Shown here: one piece after another, positions 6,278 to 13,212 of the stretch
How positions within the stretch are numbered: position 1 is the first letter of the stretch
How the letters are laid out: each line of letters starts with the position of its first letter
Origin: Candidatus Odinarchaeota archaeon
GTDB lineage: Archaea > Asgardarchaeota > Baldrarchaeia > Baldrarchaeales > DXJG01
DNA length: 18,299 bases
Direction of reading: 5' to 3'
Assembly: GCA_021158895.1 (NCBI GenBank)
Contig: JAGGSW010000039.1
Coordinates: forward strand, 1 to 18,299
Notes under the pieces: generated by a model
Told to the model about the DNA's origin: nothing
The model's database searches: none
The model's input: only the letters and a program-made list of their open reading frames with translations
Position numbers and translations under genes: made by a program

Positions 6278-7894
6278 ATGAATGTGATTATTGTTGACGC
6301 TTTAGGCGCAGAAAAAGGATATAGAAAGTTTTCAAGAGATGTTATTGGTGCTGGCCCAAGAAGTATCGCTGGAGTCCTAGAACGTAGTGGTTTGAGCTGC
6401 AAAATAGTTTTAGCAGAACATTTTCTTACGAGTAAAACAGATTTTGTAGATAATTTTGATGTAATGTTTGTAAGCGGAATGAGCATGGATTTGCCGTGTA
6501 TTGTAAAAGTTATTTCGAAGTGGAGGAAAGCTAAGGCTACAGATAAACCTCCTGTTATTGTGGGTGGTCCAGCGGCATCTGACCCGTATACCCTGATTTT
6601 AAAAACAAAATGTTCAATCGCGGTCATAGGAGAAGGTGAAGAGACGTTAATGGAACTTTTAAAGAATGGATTGACCGATGGAATTATCCCTGAACCACAT
6701 GTGCTAAAAAATATTAAGGGTATAGCTTGGCTTGACGGAGAAAATATTCGTGTTAATCCTTTACGTCCCATTTTGCCTAAGGAGAAGTTAAACGCTTTTT
6801 TCCCCTCTGTTGAAAGAATTAGAGATTATCCGACTTTTTGGGCTTGTAGGGTCTATGTTGAATGCGTCAGAGGTTGTTCCAACTTTTATAGGACAAAAAT
6901 AACGCTGCCAGACGGAAGAAAATGCACAAATTGTGGCAATTGTTTTAGCGGAAGTCTCTCACAAAGATATTTTTGTCCTCAAAATATTCCTCCAGGTTGC
7001 GGATATTGTTCTGTACCTTCTCTTTTTGGTCCTTCCCGAAGCAGAGATTGTAAAACTATTGTTAAAGAAATAAAGTCACTTATTAATATGGGTGCCAAGA
7101 GAATTGTCCTTGGCGCATCAGATTTTTTGGATTATCAACGTGATGAGCTTGTATATCCTGATCCTCTAACGGATCCTAGATACCCGCCACCAAATTACGA
7201 AGCTATTGAATATCTACTTTCAGAGATCATAAAAATTCCTGAAGTCGCTAGTGGGGAGGTGTATGTGTCCGTTGAGAATGTGAAACCTAATCTTTTTGAC
7301 GAAAAAGCAGCAGAGATCATTTCTAAATATCTTCCGGGTACCACTATTCATATAGGTTGTGAAACTGGGTCAGAGTTACATTGTAAGCTAATTGGTAGAC
7401 CATCAACTCCAAGGGAAGTACTAAATGCTGTTAAAATAGCTAAAAAATACGGTTTAAGACCTTACATTTACCTTATTCATGGATTGCCTGGTCAGTCTGA
7501 AGAGACGGCCAATGCAACAATTAATATTGTACGTAAAGTGAAGAAATATGTCGAAAAGATAACCATTTATAGGTTTAAACCTCTTCCTTTTTCTGCTTTT
7601 GGAGATTTTCCCACTCCTCCTCCAGCTATTAAGGATCCTTTAAGTAGAAAAGTGGTTAATGAGGTAGAAAAGATAAATAGAGAAGTGAAATTTAGGTTAA
7701 TCGGTAAAGTACTTAGTGTTATTGTAGCTGAGCCTTTCAGAGCGAAAAAAAATGATGGCATTGGGTACGTAATTTCTGAAGGCCCTGTAGTAGTTGTTAA
7801 AAACGCTGGAAATAAAATTGGTAGAAAACTTAAGGTTAGGGTTACACGCGTCATTTCAGATAGGTTAGTAGAGGCAGAAGAAGTTTCAGATTAA
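6278..7894 (+). CDS. B12-binding-like / radical SAM / TRAM domain protein
   Basis: This is a 538-residue three-part protein. An N-terminal Rossmann-type B12-binding-like domain (about 1-165) has VIVGGPAASDP (93-103) and AVIGEGEETLMEL (115-127). A radical SAM domain (about 185-435) follows, with a large cysteine-rich insertion. The C-terminal beta domain (about 473-535) resembles TRAM, the RNA-binding module of MiaB-type tRNA methylthiotransferases. The usual CX3CX2C cluster motif is not contiguous: RGC (Cys200) is separated by about 40 residues from PGCGYC (Cys241, Cys244). The insert carries Cys216, Cys219, Cys222 (CTNCGNC) and Cys233. CETGSE (361-366) and IHGLPGQSEE (400-409) are typical radical SAM core motifs. 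The TRAM-like tail suggests RNA modification, but no substrate is known to me. ATG 6278 has SD GGAAGGAG at 6266-6273. Confidence 0.82.
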   Translation: MNVIIVDALGAEKGYRKFSRDVIGAGPRSIAGVLERSGLSCKIVLAEHFLTSKTDFVDNFDVMFVSGMSMDLPCIVKVISKWRKAKATDKPPVIVGGPAASDPYTLILKTKCSIAVIGEGEETLMELLKNGLTDGIIPEPHVLKNIKGIAWLDGENIRVNPLRPILPKEKLNAFFPSVERIRDYPTFWACRVYVECVRGCSNFYRTKITLPDGRKCTNCGNCFSGSLSQRYFCPQNIPPGCGYCSVPSLFGPSRSRDCKTIVKEIKSLINMGAKRIVLGASDFLDYQRDELVYPDPLTDPRYPPPNYEAIEYLLSEIIKIPEVASGEVYVSVENVKPNLFDEKAAEIISKYLPGTTIHIGCETGSELHCKLIGRPSTPREVLNAVKIAKKYGLRPYIYLIHGLPGQSEETANATINIVRKVKKYVEKITIYRFKPLPFSAFGDFPTPPPAIKDPLSRKVVNEVEKINREVKFRLIGKVLSVIVAEPFRAKKNDGIGYVISEGPVVVVKNAGNKIGRKLKVRVTRVISDRLVEAEEVSD

Positions 7895-8011
7895 ATTGAG
7901 ATTTATGTACATTATGGGCAGCTTTGCTACATATATCTTTGCCGAAGAGTTTAAGTAACCTGAGGTACTAAACAAAAGAGAAGGAACTTCTCATGATTGG
8001 AGGATCATATA

Positions 8012-8155
8012 ATGCCTTATGTTTGCGCAAAATGTGGACGGGAAATGACTGCAGAAGATTTAAAAGCCCTACCAGGAGTAAGATGCCCATATTGCGGCCA
8101 TAGGATATTATATAAGGCAAGGCCACCCTTAATCAAGAAAGTAAAGGCCAGGTAA
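8012..8155 (+). CDS. rpo12: DNA-directed RNA polymerase subunit P (Rpo12)
   Basis: This 47-residue zinc-ribbon protein has Cys5, Cys8 (CAKCG) and Cys25, Cys28 (RCPYCG), followed by HRILYKARPP. That tail is the hallmark of archaeal RNA polymerase subunit P and eukaryotic Rpb12. It sits in the Rpo3-Rpo10-Rpo11-Rpo12 assembly platform of RNA polymerase. ATG 8012 is preceded by SD GGAGGAT (7999-8005), and the TAA is at 8153-8155. A TATA-like GAGTTTAAGT near 7947 would give a leader of about 35-40 bases. It lies 84 bases upstream of glyS, perhaps in the same transcript. Confidence 0.95.
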   Translation: MPYVCAKCGREMTAEDLKALPGVRCPYCGHRILYKARPPLIKKVKAR

Positions 8156-8239
8156 ATCGGATTCATACAAGCTTTACTTTAACCGTAAATAATCATTTTT
8201 GAACAGTTAATTTCCAAGGGTAGTGGAGGAAATGTCAAA

Positions 8240-9970
8240 ATGGATATTTACGAAAAAATTGTAGAGCTTCTTAAGCGAAGAGGGTTTCTTTGGCCTAGCT
8301 TCGAGATATATGGTGGTGTTAGGGGGTTTGTTACCTACGGTCCTCTTGGGGCTGAATTAAAGCACAGGATAGAGGAAAAGTGGAGGGAGTGGTTCGTATA
8401 TAAACAAGGATTTGTCGAGATTGAAAGCCCAGTTATCATGCCTGAAGTGGTTTTTAAGGCTAGTGGGCATTTAGATCATTTCACAGACCCTATTGTTGAA
8501 TGCCTGAATTGTAAAAGGAAATTTAGAGCGGATCACATTGTTGAAGAAGCGACTGGCATGGTTGTAGAGGGGCTAAGTCCAAAAGAAATTGAAGAAATTA
8601 TTAAGAAAAAGAATATCAGATGCCCAGAGTGTAAAGGTCAGCTTGGCCAAGTTAACGTGTTTAATTTGATGTTTAAGACTACCATCGGCCCATACAGCGA
8701 AAACAGGGGGTACGCGCGGCCTGAAGCCGCTCAAGGTATGTTTGTTGAATTCAAAAGGGTATTTACGGCAATGCGAGAGAAACTGCCCCTAGGGATCGCT
8801 CAAATTGGTAAAGTTTTAAGAAATGAGATTAGTCCTAGAAAGGGATTGATTCGTCTAAGAGAGTTCACTATCATGGAAGTTGAAGTATTTGTTGATCCGG
8901 AAGATCTTTCCTGTCCTAAATTGAGTGAAGTTGAGGATGAAGAACTCCGGCTAATAACCGCCGAGATGCGGGCGAGAAATGAAGAGAAACCTTTAGTTGT
9001 AACTGCCCGGGAAGCTGTTGAAAAAGGTTATATTTCTGCTGAATGGCAAGCTTATTTTATGGTAATTTCAAAATATTTCCTTTCCAGTCTGGGTATTCCG
9101 TGGGAAAGACAGAGATTTAAAGAACAAATGCCTTGGGAAAAAGCTCATTATTCTAAGCAAACCTTTGATCACGAAGTTTATCTCGAACGTTTTGGATGGG
9201 TGGAGGTTGCTGGGCACGCGTATAGAACAGATTACGATTTAAAGCGACACATGGAACACAGTAAGGTCGATTTAACTGTTTTTAAGAGATATAAGGAGCC
9301 CCGCATCGTCGAAAAAGTCGTTGTAAAACCCTTAGGGGACGTAATTAAAACTGATTTTGGCGATAACGCTTCAAAGATAATTAAACTACTTAAAAATATT
9401 GATCCAAGAGAGTTAAAGAATTCCTTTGAGAGTGAAGGTTACTATGAGTTTGATGGTAACCGAATAGAACCTAGACATGTAAAAATAGAGGTTAAAAAGG
9501 AGAAGATTACTGGCAGAAGATTTATTCCTCACGTTTTTGAACCCAGTTTTGGTGCAGATAGGTTAGTATATGCTACGCTTGAATGTAGTTACTCTGTAAA
9601 GGAAAACCGAGTAATTCTTAAACTGCCAAGGGATTTGGCGCCCATACAAGTAGCAGTGTTTCCTTTAGTTAATAAGAATGGTCTTCCAAATATTGCACGA
9701 GACATTTGGAACATGCTTAAAGAGGAAGGAATTAGAGCAACATACGATGATTCCGGGTCAATCGGGAGAAGATATGCTAGAGCTGATGAAATTGGTATAC
9801 CAATTGCAATAACTGTCGATTATCAGACTCCCAAGGATAGCACAGTCACATTAAGAGATAGAGACACATGGAAACAAGTGCGGATGCCAGTGGACAAGTT
9901 ACTTAATAGCCTTTTAGATTATTTTAAAGGTAAGAAAAACTTTAATGAACTCGGAATTTGTCAAGAATAG
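8240..9970 (+). CDS. glyS: Glycyl-tRNA synthetase, archaeal/eukaryotic alpha2 type
   Basis: This class II synthetase (576 residues) charges tRNA-Gly in the cytosol. The N-terminus (KRRGFLWPSFEIYGGVRGF) and TYGPLG are characteristic of the dimeric GlyRS. A zinc-binding-type insertion carries Cys88, Cys91 (CLNCK) and Cys128, Cys131 (CPECK). The RPEAAQGMFVEFKR block is at 160-173, class II motif 2 is LRNEISPRKGLIRLREFT (193-210), and motif 3 is FEPSFGADRL (433-442). The C-terminal anticodon-binding domain runs from about 465 (PIQVAVFPLV) to 565. Start ATG 8240 has SD GGAGGA (8225-8230) nine bases upstream. A nearer ATG at 8232 is out of frame. The next gene begins 13 bases after the stop, suggesting co-transcription. 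Confidence 0.97.
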   Translation: MDIYEKIVELLKRRGFLWPSFEIYGGVRGFVTYGPLGAELKHRIEEKWREWFVYKQGFVEIESPVIMPEVVFKASGHLDHFTDPIVECLNCKRKFRADHIVEEATGMVVEGLSPKEIEEIIKKKNIRCPECKGQLGQVNVFNLMFKTTIGPYSENRGYARPEAAQGMFVEFKRVFTAMREKLPLGIAQIGKVLRNEISPRKGLIRLREFTIMEVEVFVDPEDLSCPKLSEVEDEELRLITAEMRARNEEKPLVVTAREAVEKGYISAEWQAYFMVISKYFLSSLGIPWERQRFKEQMPWEKAHYSKQTFDHEVYLERFGWVEVAGHAYRTDYDLKRHMEHSKVDLTVFKRYKEPRIVEKVVVKPLGDVIKTDFGDNASKIIKLLKNIDPRELKNSFESEGYYEFDGNRIEPRHVKIEVKKEKITGRRFIPHVFEPSFGADRLVYATLECSYSVKENRVILKLPRDLAPIQVAVFPLVNKNGLPNIARDIWNMLKEEGIRATYDDSGSIGRRYARADEIGIPIAITVDYQTPKDSTVTLRDRDTWKQVRMPVDKLLNSLLDYFKGKKNFNELGICQE

Positions 9971-9983
9971 TTGAGGTGATAGG

Positions 9984-10259
9984 ATGGGAGAGGTAAAGCA
10001 AAAGAGGATGAGATTAAGACACCGTGTAGAAGTAGAAAGGGGTAAATCGTTCTTAAATCCTAAAACTATGACCTTTTTTGAGTTAGAGGATGGACAGGAA
10101 ATTGAAATTGTTGTAGCAAAGAAGAAAAAATTTAGAAGTGTGGCTTTTTCAAAAAGCGAGGTCCCCATTAATGAGGTTTGGATGAATCCGGACGAGCTAC
10201 AGGAGAAGGGTATTGCAGACAACTCTATAGCAACTGTTAGAAAAGCTACTCATACTTAA
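9984..10259 (+). CDS. Small conserved beta-barrel-like protein of unknown function
   Basis: This is a 91-residue protein with no catalytic motif. A basic N-terminus (VKQKRMRLRHRVEVERGK) is followed by alternating strands (ELEDGQEIEIVVAKKKKFRS, then SEVPINEVWMNPDEL and KGIADNSIATVRKA). The pattern 'DGQEIEIVV ... VWMNPDELQEKGIADNSIATVR' resembles double-psi beta-barrel modules such as the CDC48 N-terminal region, where 'E..G...G..V.VR'-type turns recur. That assignment is my inference. A very strong Shine-Dalgarno site, GAGGTGAT (9974-9981), precedes ATG 9984, and the gene follows glyS by 13 bases, so it is probably expressed with it. Its TAA overlaps the TAA of the opposing aCPSF2-like gene. 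Possible roles include RNA or protein binding. Confidence 0.75.
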   Translation: MGEVKQKRMRLRHRVEVERGKSFLNPKTMTFFELEDGQEIEIVVAKKKKFRSVAFSKSEVPINEVWMNPDELQEKGIADNSIATVRKATHT

Positions 10260-11593
10260 ATCTGAATAGGTATTCTTTCTCCAACCTTTGGTGCGTATGC
10301 TTCGATTTTTTTATTTTTCTTTATTCTTTCTGAGAAATCTAAAACTTTGATTTCTTCTCCGTGAATACAAAAAACTTTCTTTAACCCTCTTAGATGAGAA
10401 ATAAATCTGAATAAGCTGGGTTGGTCTGCATGAGCACTAAAATCAAACATTTTTACCTCTGCCAGAACTTCAATCGAACCTCCCCTTGGTAACTCTATTT
10501 TTCTCTCTCCATCAAGTAGTCTTCTCCCCCTGGTACCAGGTACTTGGTAGCCCGTTAAACATATTAGATTTTTAGGATCGCCACCAAGTTCTTTTAAGTA
10601 GAACATTGCTGGTCCGCCCTCTAGCATCCCCGAGGTACTTATGATAATACATGGTTCTTCTCGTTCAACAGGTTCATCTCTATCTTTTACTATTGTGAAA
10701 AGTTTGGATTCCAAAGGATTTCTTTTTGCATATCTTATTGCTCTTCTTATTTGTGGTCTTAGATAAAACCAGTAAATTCTGTAAAGTTCGTTGATTTTTT
10801 TGATCATCCCGTCAATGTAAATTGGTACATTTGTCAGAGCTTTGCTTCTCATGTAAGATTCTAATGTAAGCATGACTTCTTGGGCTCTACCAACCGCAAA
10901 TGCAGGTATTAAGATTTTACCTCCTCTCTTAATGGTTTTCTCGATCGTTTTTATGAATTCCTGTTCTGTTTTCTGTCTACTGGGATGTTTGTCGGAAGAA
11001 TGTCCATATGTGGACTCAATTATTAAAATGTCTACTTTTCCAACATCTACATCTGCCATTTCGAGTGTTTTGCTGTTGCGCATGGATAAATCTCCGGTGT
11101 AGAGGATGGATAGATCATCTGCTTCTATCTTTATCATGGCTGAGCCTAGAATATGTCCGGACCTATACATCATAAGACGAATATTCTCATGCAAGGTAAT
11201 TGGTGTTCTATAGGAAGAATCAATAAAATATTTTCTAAGGGCCATCACGTCTTTTACTTCGAACGGTGGAACTTCGTTACATTCTTTAGCGATTTTTAGC
11301 AAATCTATGCAAAGAATTTCAGATATGTCCTGTGTTGGCGGTGTGGCATAAATTTTACACCCATATTTTCTTGCGATAACTGGTATGTAACCAGAATGAT
11401 CTAAGTGAGCATGTGAAACAATTGCTATATCCGGATTTTTTGGTGGTGAGATAGGATACCTATTTTCTCCCTTTATACCTATGTTAATTCCGCAATCAAG
11501 TAAAATATTTATATCCTCAAGTTCCAACAGTATCGATGTTCTACCTACTTCTCGTGCTCCTCCCAAAAAAGCTAATGTTAACGTCTGCTTCAA
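10256..11593 (-). CDS. Beta-CASP metallo-beta-lactamase RNase, aCPSF2-like
   Basis: This 445-residue ribonuclease is related to the CPSF73 cleavage factor. The metallo-beta-lactamase zinc motif HAHLDH is at 61-66, His147 in RSGHILGSAM, Asp168 in YTGDLS, and IIESTYG (190-197) carries the motif A acid. The beta-CASP insert includes LIPAFAVGRAQE (228-239) and IISTSGMLEGGPA (317-329). Motif B His388 (FSAHADQ) and motif C His411 (IHGE) complete the active site. It lacks the N-terminal KH domains of aCPSF1, so it is the shorter archaeal type (aCPSF2-like), expected to act as an endo- and/or 5'-3' exoribonuclease. The start is TTG 11593, because an in-frame TAA lies directly before it; GAGGG sits six bases upstream. 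A TATA-like stretch near 11643-11656 fits a leader of about 30 bases. Confidence 0.93.
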   Translation of the reverse strand: MKQTLTLAFLGGAREVGRTSILLELEDINILLDCGINIGIKGENRYPISPPKNPDIAIVSHAHLDHSGYIPVIARKYGCKIYATPPTQDISEILCIDLLKIAKECNEVPPFEVKDVMALRKYFIDSSYRTPITLHENIRLMMYRSGHILGSAMIKIEADDLSILYTGDLSMRNSKTLEMADVDVGKVDILIIESTYGHSSDKHPSRQKTEQEFIKTIEKTIKRGGKILIPAFAVGRAQEVMLTLESYMRSKALTNVPIYIDGMIKKINELYRIYWFYLRPQIRRAIRYAKRNPLESKLFTIVKDRDEPVEREEPCIIISTSGMLEGGPAMFYLKELGGDPKNLICLTGYQVPGTRGRRLLDGERKIELPRGGSIEVLAEVKMFDFSAHADQPSLFRFISHLRGLKKVFCIHGEEIKVLDFSERIKKNKKIEAYAPKVGERIPIQI

Positions 11594-11680
11594 TTATGGC
11601 CCTCACAGATTGTTAGCGACCCTAATATGTATCATTAACCAATTAAAATATATTTCTGAGGGAAAGAGTAATCGGAGGAA

Positions 11681-11779
11681 CTAAGGACTAAAAATTAAAA
11701 AGGCATATAAGAAGAAACTAATACACACTAAGAGAAGAAATAATAGTGCTAGGAGCTTGTTTTTTGTTTTTACACCCAA
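11681..11779 (-). CDS. 32-residue single-membrane-segment miniprotein downstream of get3
   Basis: A short frame not linked to any family I know starts at TTG 11779, 14 bases after the get3 stop and on the same strand. GGTGA (minus 11791-11787) lies seven bases before the TTG as a Shine-Dalgarno site. The product begins MGVKTKNK and continues as an uninterrupted hydrophobic stretch from residue 9 (LLALLFLLLVCISFF) to residue 30, ending in SP before TAG 11683-11681. A positively charged N-terminus, one membrane segment and a two-residue C-terminal tail match a tail-anchored, N-cytoplasmic topology. An in-frame TAA immediately before the TTG rules out a longer form. It could be a membrane peptide made with Get3, a small translocon-like subunit, or chance in AT-rich DNA. 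Confidence 0.5.
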   Translation of the reverse strand: MGVKTKNKLLALLFLLLVCISFFLYAFLIFSP

Positions 11780-11793
11780 TTATAGTTCACCAT

Positions 11794-12768
11794 CTAATCA
11801 ATTTTTGGTATAAATTCTTCCTCGAAGAGGTATCTTGCAAACTCTTTGAGTTTTGGAATTCCTCTAATTTCAGTTGGGAAGAAGGGTATATAAATTATTG
11901 AGAAATCGGAATAATACTCATTTATTATTTTCAGGTTTTCTATTTGCATACTTCTTCGGGCTGCACAAAAGGTGCAATTTGGTACTTCTGGATGAATCAT
12001 ATTCACAACAATGTGCGTGACAGGGATTTCATATTCATATAATGTTCTCACTAAACGTTCCGTTTCGTAGATTGACATGACTTCTGGAATCATAACTGGT
12101 ATGAACCGTGTTTCTTCTTCATTTGATAATTCTGCTCTGGCTACTTCAATTGTTTTTTTCAATTTTTCAAGGTATTCCATCGTTTTGTCTTCTTCTTCAC
12201 CTCTGCCTAAGATTCTTTTGAAGAATGCTGTCATTTTTTGAATCCATGCTCTCATTTTAATAAGTTTTCCAACCCAACTGTTCAGGATATCCGGCAGACT
12301 TAGAAGTCTTAGAGTGTGACCTGTTGGAGCCGTGTCAAAGATTATAAGGTCATATTCAGGTTTCTCTATGAACTCTAGAACTTTTGCGAAAGCTAAGGCT
12401 TCGTCAGCTCCAGGTGGTGTAAGTGTTGTCAATTCCTCAAGTTCATCTGTTTCTATATCTATTGGTAAACCTAGTTCTGGCGTTGACTTTAGCTTTTCAC
12501 TGTATTCGCGTATTGCTTTTTTAGGGTCGATTTCAAGTCCGTAGAGGTTTTTAATTCCATTTATTTTTCTTATGGAATCGCCTATTTTCTCGCCAAAACT
12601 GTCTGATAAACTGTGGGCTGGATCTGTACTAATTACCAAAGTTTCATTTCCATTTTCTGCTGCCCAGAGTGCAGTTGCAGCGGCACAACTTGTTTTACCT
12701 ACACCACCTTTGCCGCCGAATAATAAAAACCTCAATTTATCTTTTTCGAAGAGTTCCGTTAACAACAT
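11794..12768 (-). CDS. get3: Get3/ArsA-family tail-anchored protein targeting ATPase
   Basis: This 324-residue SIMIBI-class ATPase is expected to shield and deliver C-terminal membrane segments to the membrane. The deviant Walker A motif GGKGGVGKT is at 18-26 with signature Lys20. Switch I is STDPAHSLSD (47-56) and switch II is FDTAPTGHTLR (144-154). A methionine/leucine-rich region about 155-200 (including KLIKMRAWIQKMTAFFKRIL) corresponds to the client-binding helices. Cys265 and Cys268 (NCTFCAARR) give the zinc CxxC that ties Get3 dimers together, favouring Get3 over arsenite-pump ArsA, as does the single ATPase domain. No ars genes are nearby. ATG 12768 lies about ten bases after the start predicted from the TATA box at 12800-12807. 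A tiny membrane-segment gene follows 14 bases downstream. Confidence 0.93.
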   Translation of the reverse strand: MLLTELFEKDKLRFLLFGGKGGVGKTSCAAATALWAAENGNETLVISTDPAHSLSDSFGEKIGDSIRKINGIKNLYGLEIDPKKAIREYSEKLKSTPELGLPIDIETDELEELTTLTPPGADEALAFAKVLEFIEKPEYDLIIFDTAPTGHTLRLLSLPDILNSWVGKLIKMRAWIQKMTAFFKRILGRGEEEDKTMEYLEKLKKTIEVARAELSNEEETRFIPVMIPEVMSIYETERLVRTLYEYEIPVTHIVVNMIHPEVPNCTFCAARRSMQIENLKIINEYYSDFSIIYIPFFPTEIRGIPKLKEFARYLFEEEFIPKID

Positions 12769-12799
12769 TTTCCTCGCCTAAACTACAATGAGGAATGGG

Positions 12800-12807
12800 G
12801 TTTATAG
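12800..12807 (-). promoter_or_regulatory. TATA box of get3
   Basis: The minus strand reads AAATCTATAAACCCC around these positions. A box centred near 12804 predicts transcription from about 12778, leaving a leader of roughly ten bases. This implies get3 does not depend on the structured RNA region farther upstream. Confidence 0.45.
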
Positions 12808-12845
12808 ATTTAAGTTGTGTTTAATATTTAAAAATTGTTTTAAGT

Positions 12846-12971
12846 TTTTGGAAGGCAACACGCTAAGTAAATCTCTCCAAGATCTATCTGGTGAAGTCGT
12901 GTTTGTGCTCAGGTGGTTGATCCTAGGCCATCGGCAGAGCCTAGCCAGCTGATGCCATTCTTCATCGGCAC
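12846..12971 (-). ncRNA. Candidate structured non-coding RNA upstream of get3
   Basis: This segment is visibly richer in GC than its AT-rich flanks and has no convincing reading frame. Several pairings are evident (plus coordinates): CTAGGC 12923-12928 with GCCTAG 12939-12944 around a ten-base loop; CAGGTGG 12910-12916 with CCAGCTG 12945-12951 (six of seven pairs) below a one-sided six-base bulge (TTGATC); GTGC 12905-12908 with GCAC 12968-12971 closing the domain; and AACACG 12857-12862 with CGTGTT 12898-12903 enclosing a smaller hairpin at 12877-12891. The minus strand is favoured because CCTTATATAA (13000-12991) would start RNA near 12968-12971, exactly at the closing stem. The octamer TGCCGATG occurs at the predicted 5' end and again in the apical loop. 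It does not match tRNA, 5S, SRP or RNase P RNA cores that I know. The 3' end is a guess. Confidence 0.55.
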
Positions 12972-12990
12972 TAGTATGTTTTTACGGGAA

Positions 12991-13000
12991 TTATATAAGG
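12991..13000 (-). promoter_or_regulatory. TATA box of the candidate structured RNA
   Basis: CCTTATATAA on the minus strand is preceded by the purine-rich GAAA of a BRE-like stretch. It lies about 26 bases before the predicted RNA 5' end. On the plus strand the same site is also TATA-like, but no gene starts nearby. Confidence 0.5.
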
Positions 13001-13100
13001 TTTCTGTATATCATCTGATAAATAACTAAAGTAAAATGTTTCCAATTAAGATGAGAATTTTAGGAAAGTATCAATATTATTCTCTTGGTTTTACGAAAAT

Positions 13101-13110
13101 GTTATAAATA
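13101..13110 (+). promoter_or_regulatory. TATA box of the DUF47-endA operon
   Basis: GTTATAAATA, centred near 13105, predicts a start near 13131 and a leader of about 80 bases carrying SD GGAGGT at 13199-13204. A weaker A/T stretch at 13172-13185 would start transcription inside the SD and is less likely. Confidence 0.4.
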
Positions 13111-13212
13111 TTGGTTATCATTTGTTGCACGACGGTCTGGAGATGTTAGTGTAAACGCTTGTATCAAATTTGTACTTAAAAAGTAAATTACTGGCTGTGG
13201 AGGTTAAATTTT

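Noticed and set aside
6214..6771. Minus-strand open frame of 185 codons
   Set aside because: It is the antisense shadow of the radical SAM gene, with antisense-like Ser/Pro/Ile composition.
11481..11684. Plus-strand open frame of 67 codons over the aCPSF2-like 5' end
   Set aside because: It is mostly antisense to conserved codons and has no SD or domain.
12911..12930. Resemblance of GGTTGATCCT to the 5' end of 16S rRNA
   Set aside because: Only about ten bases match and the following sequence diverges, so it is not an rRNA gene. As a guide sequence its D-proximal bases would mispair.
12905..12971. Reading the structured RNA as a C/D box sRNA (CGATGA near the 5' end, CTGA before GCAC)
   Set aside because: The C box lacks the RU bases, the bulge for a kink-turn is too short, and a strong internal hairpin occupies the guide region.
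12905..12971. Reading the structured RNA as an H/ACA guide RNA
   Set aside because: The internal loop is unpaired on one side only, so there is no two-sided pocket, and ACA placement is not convincing.
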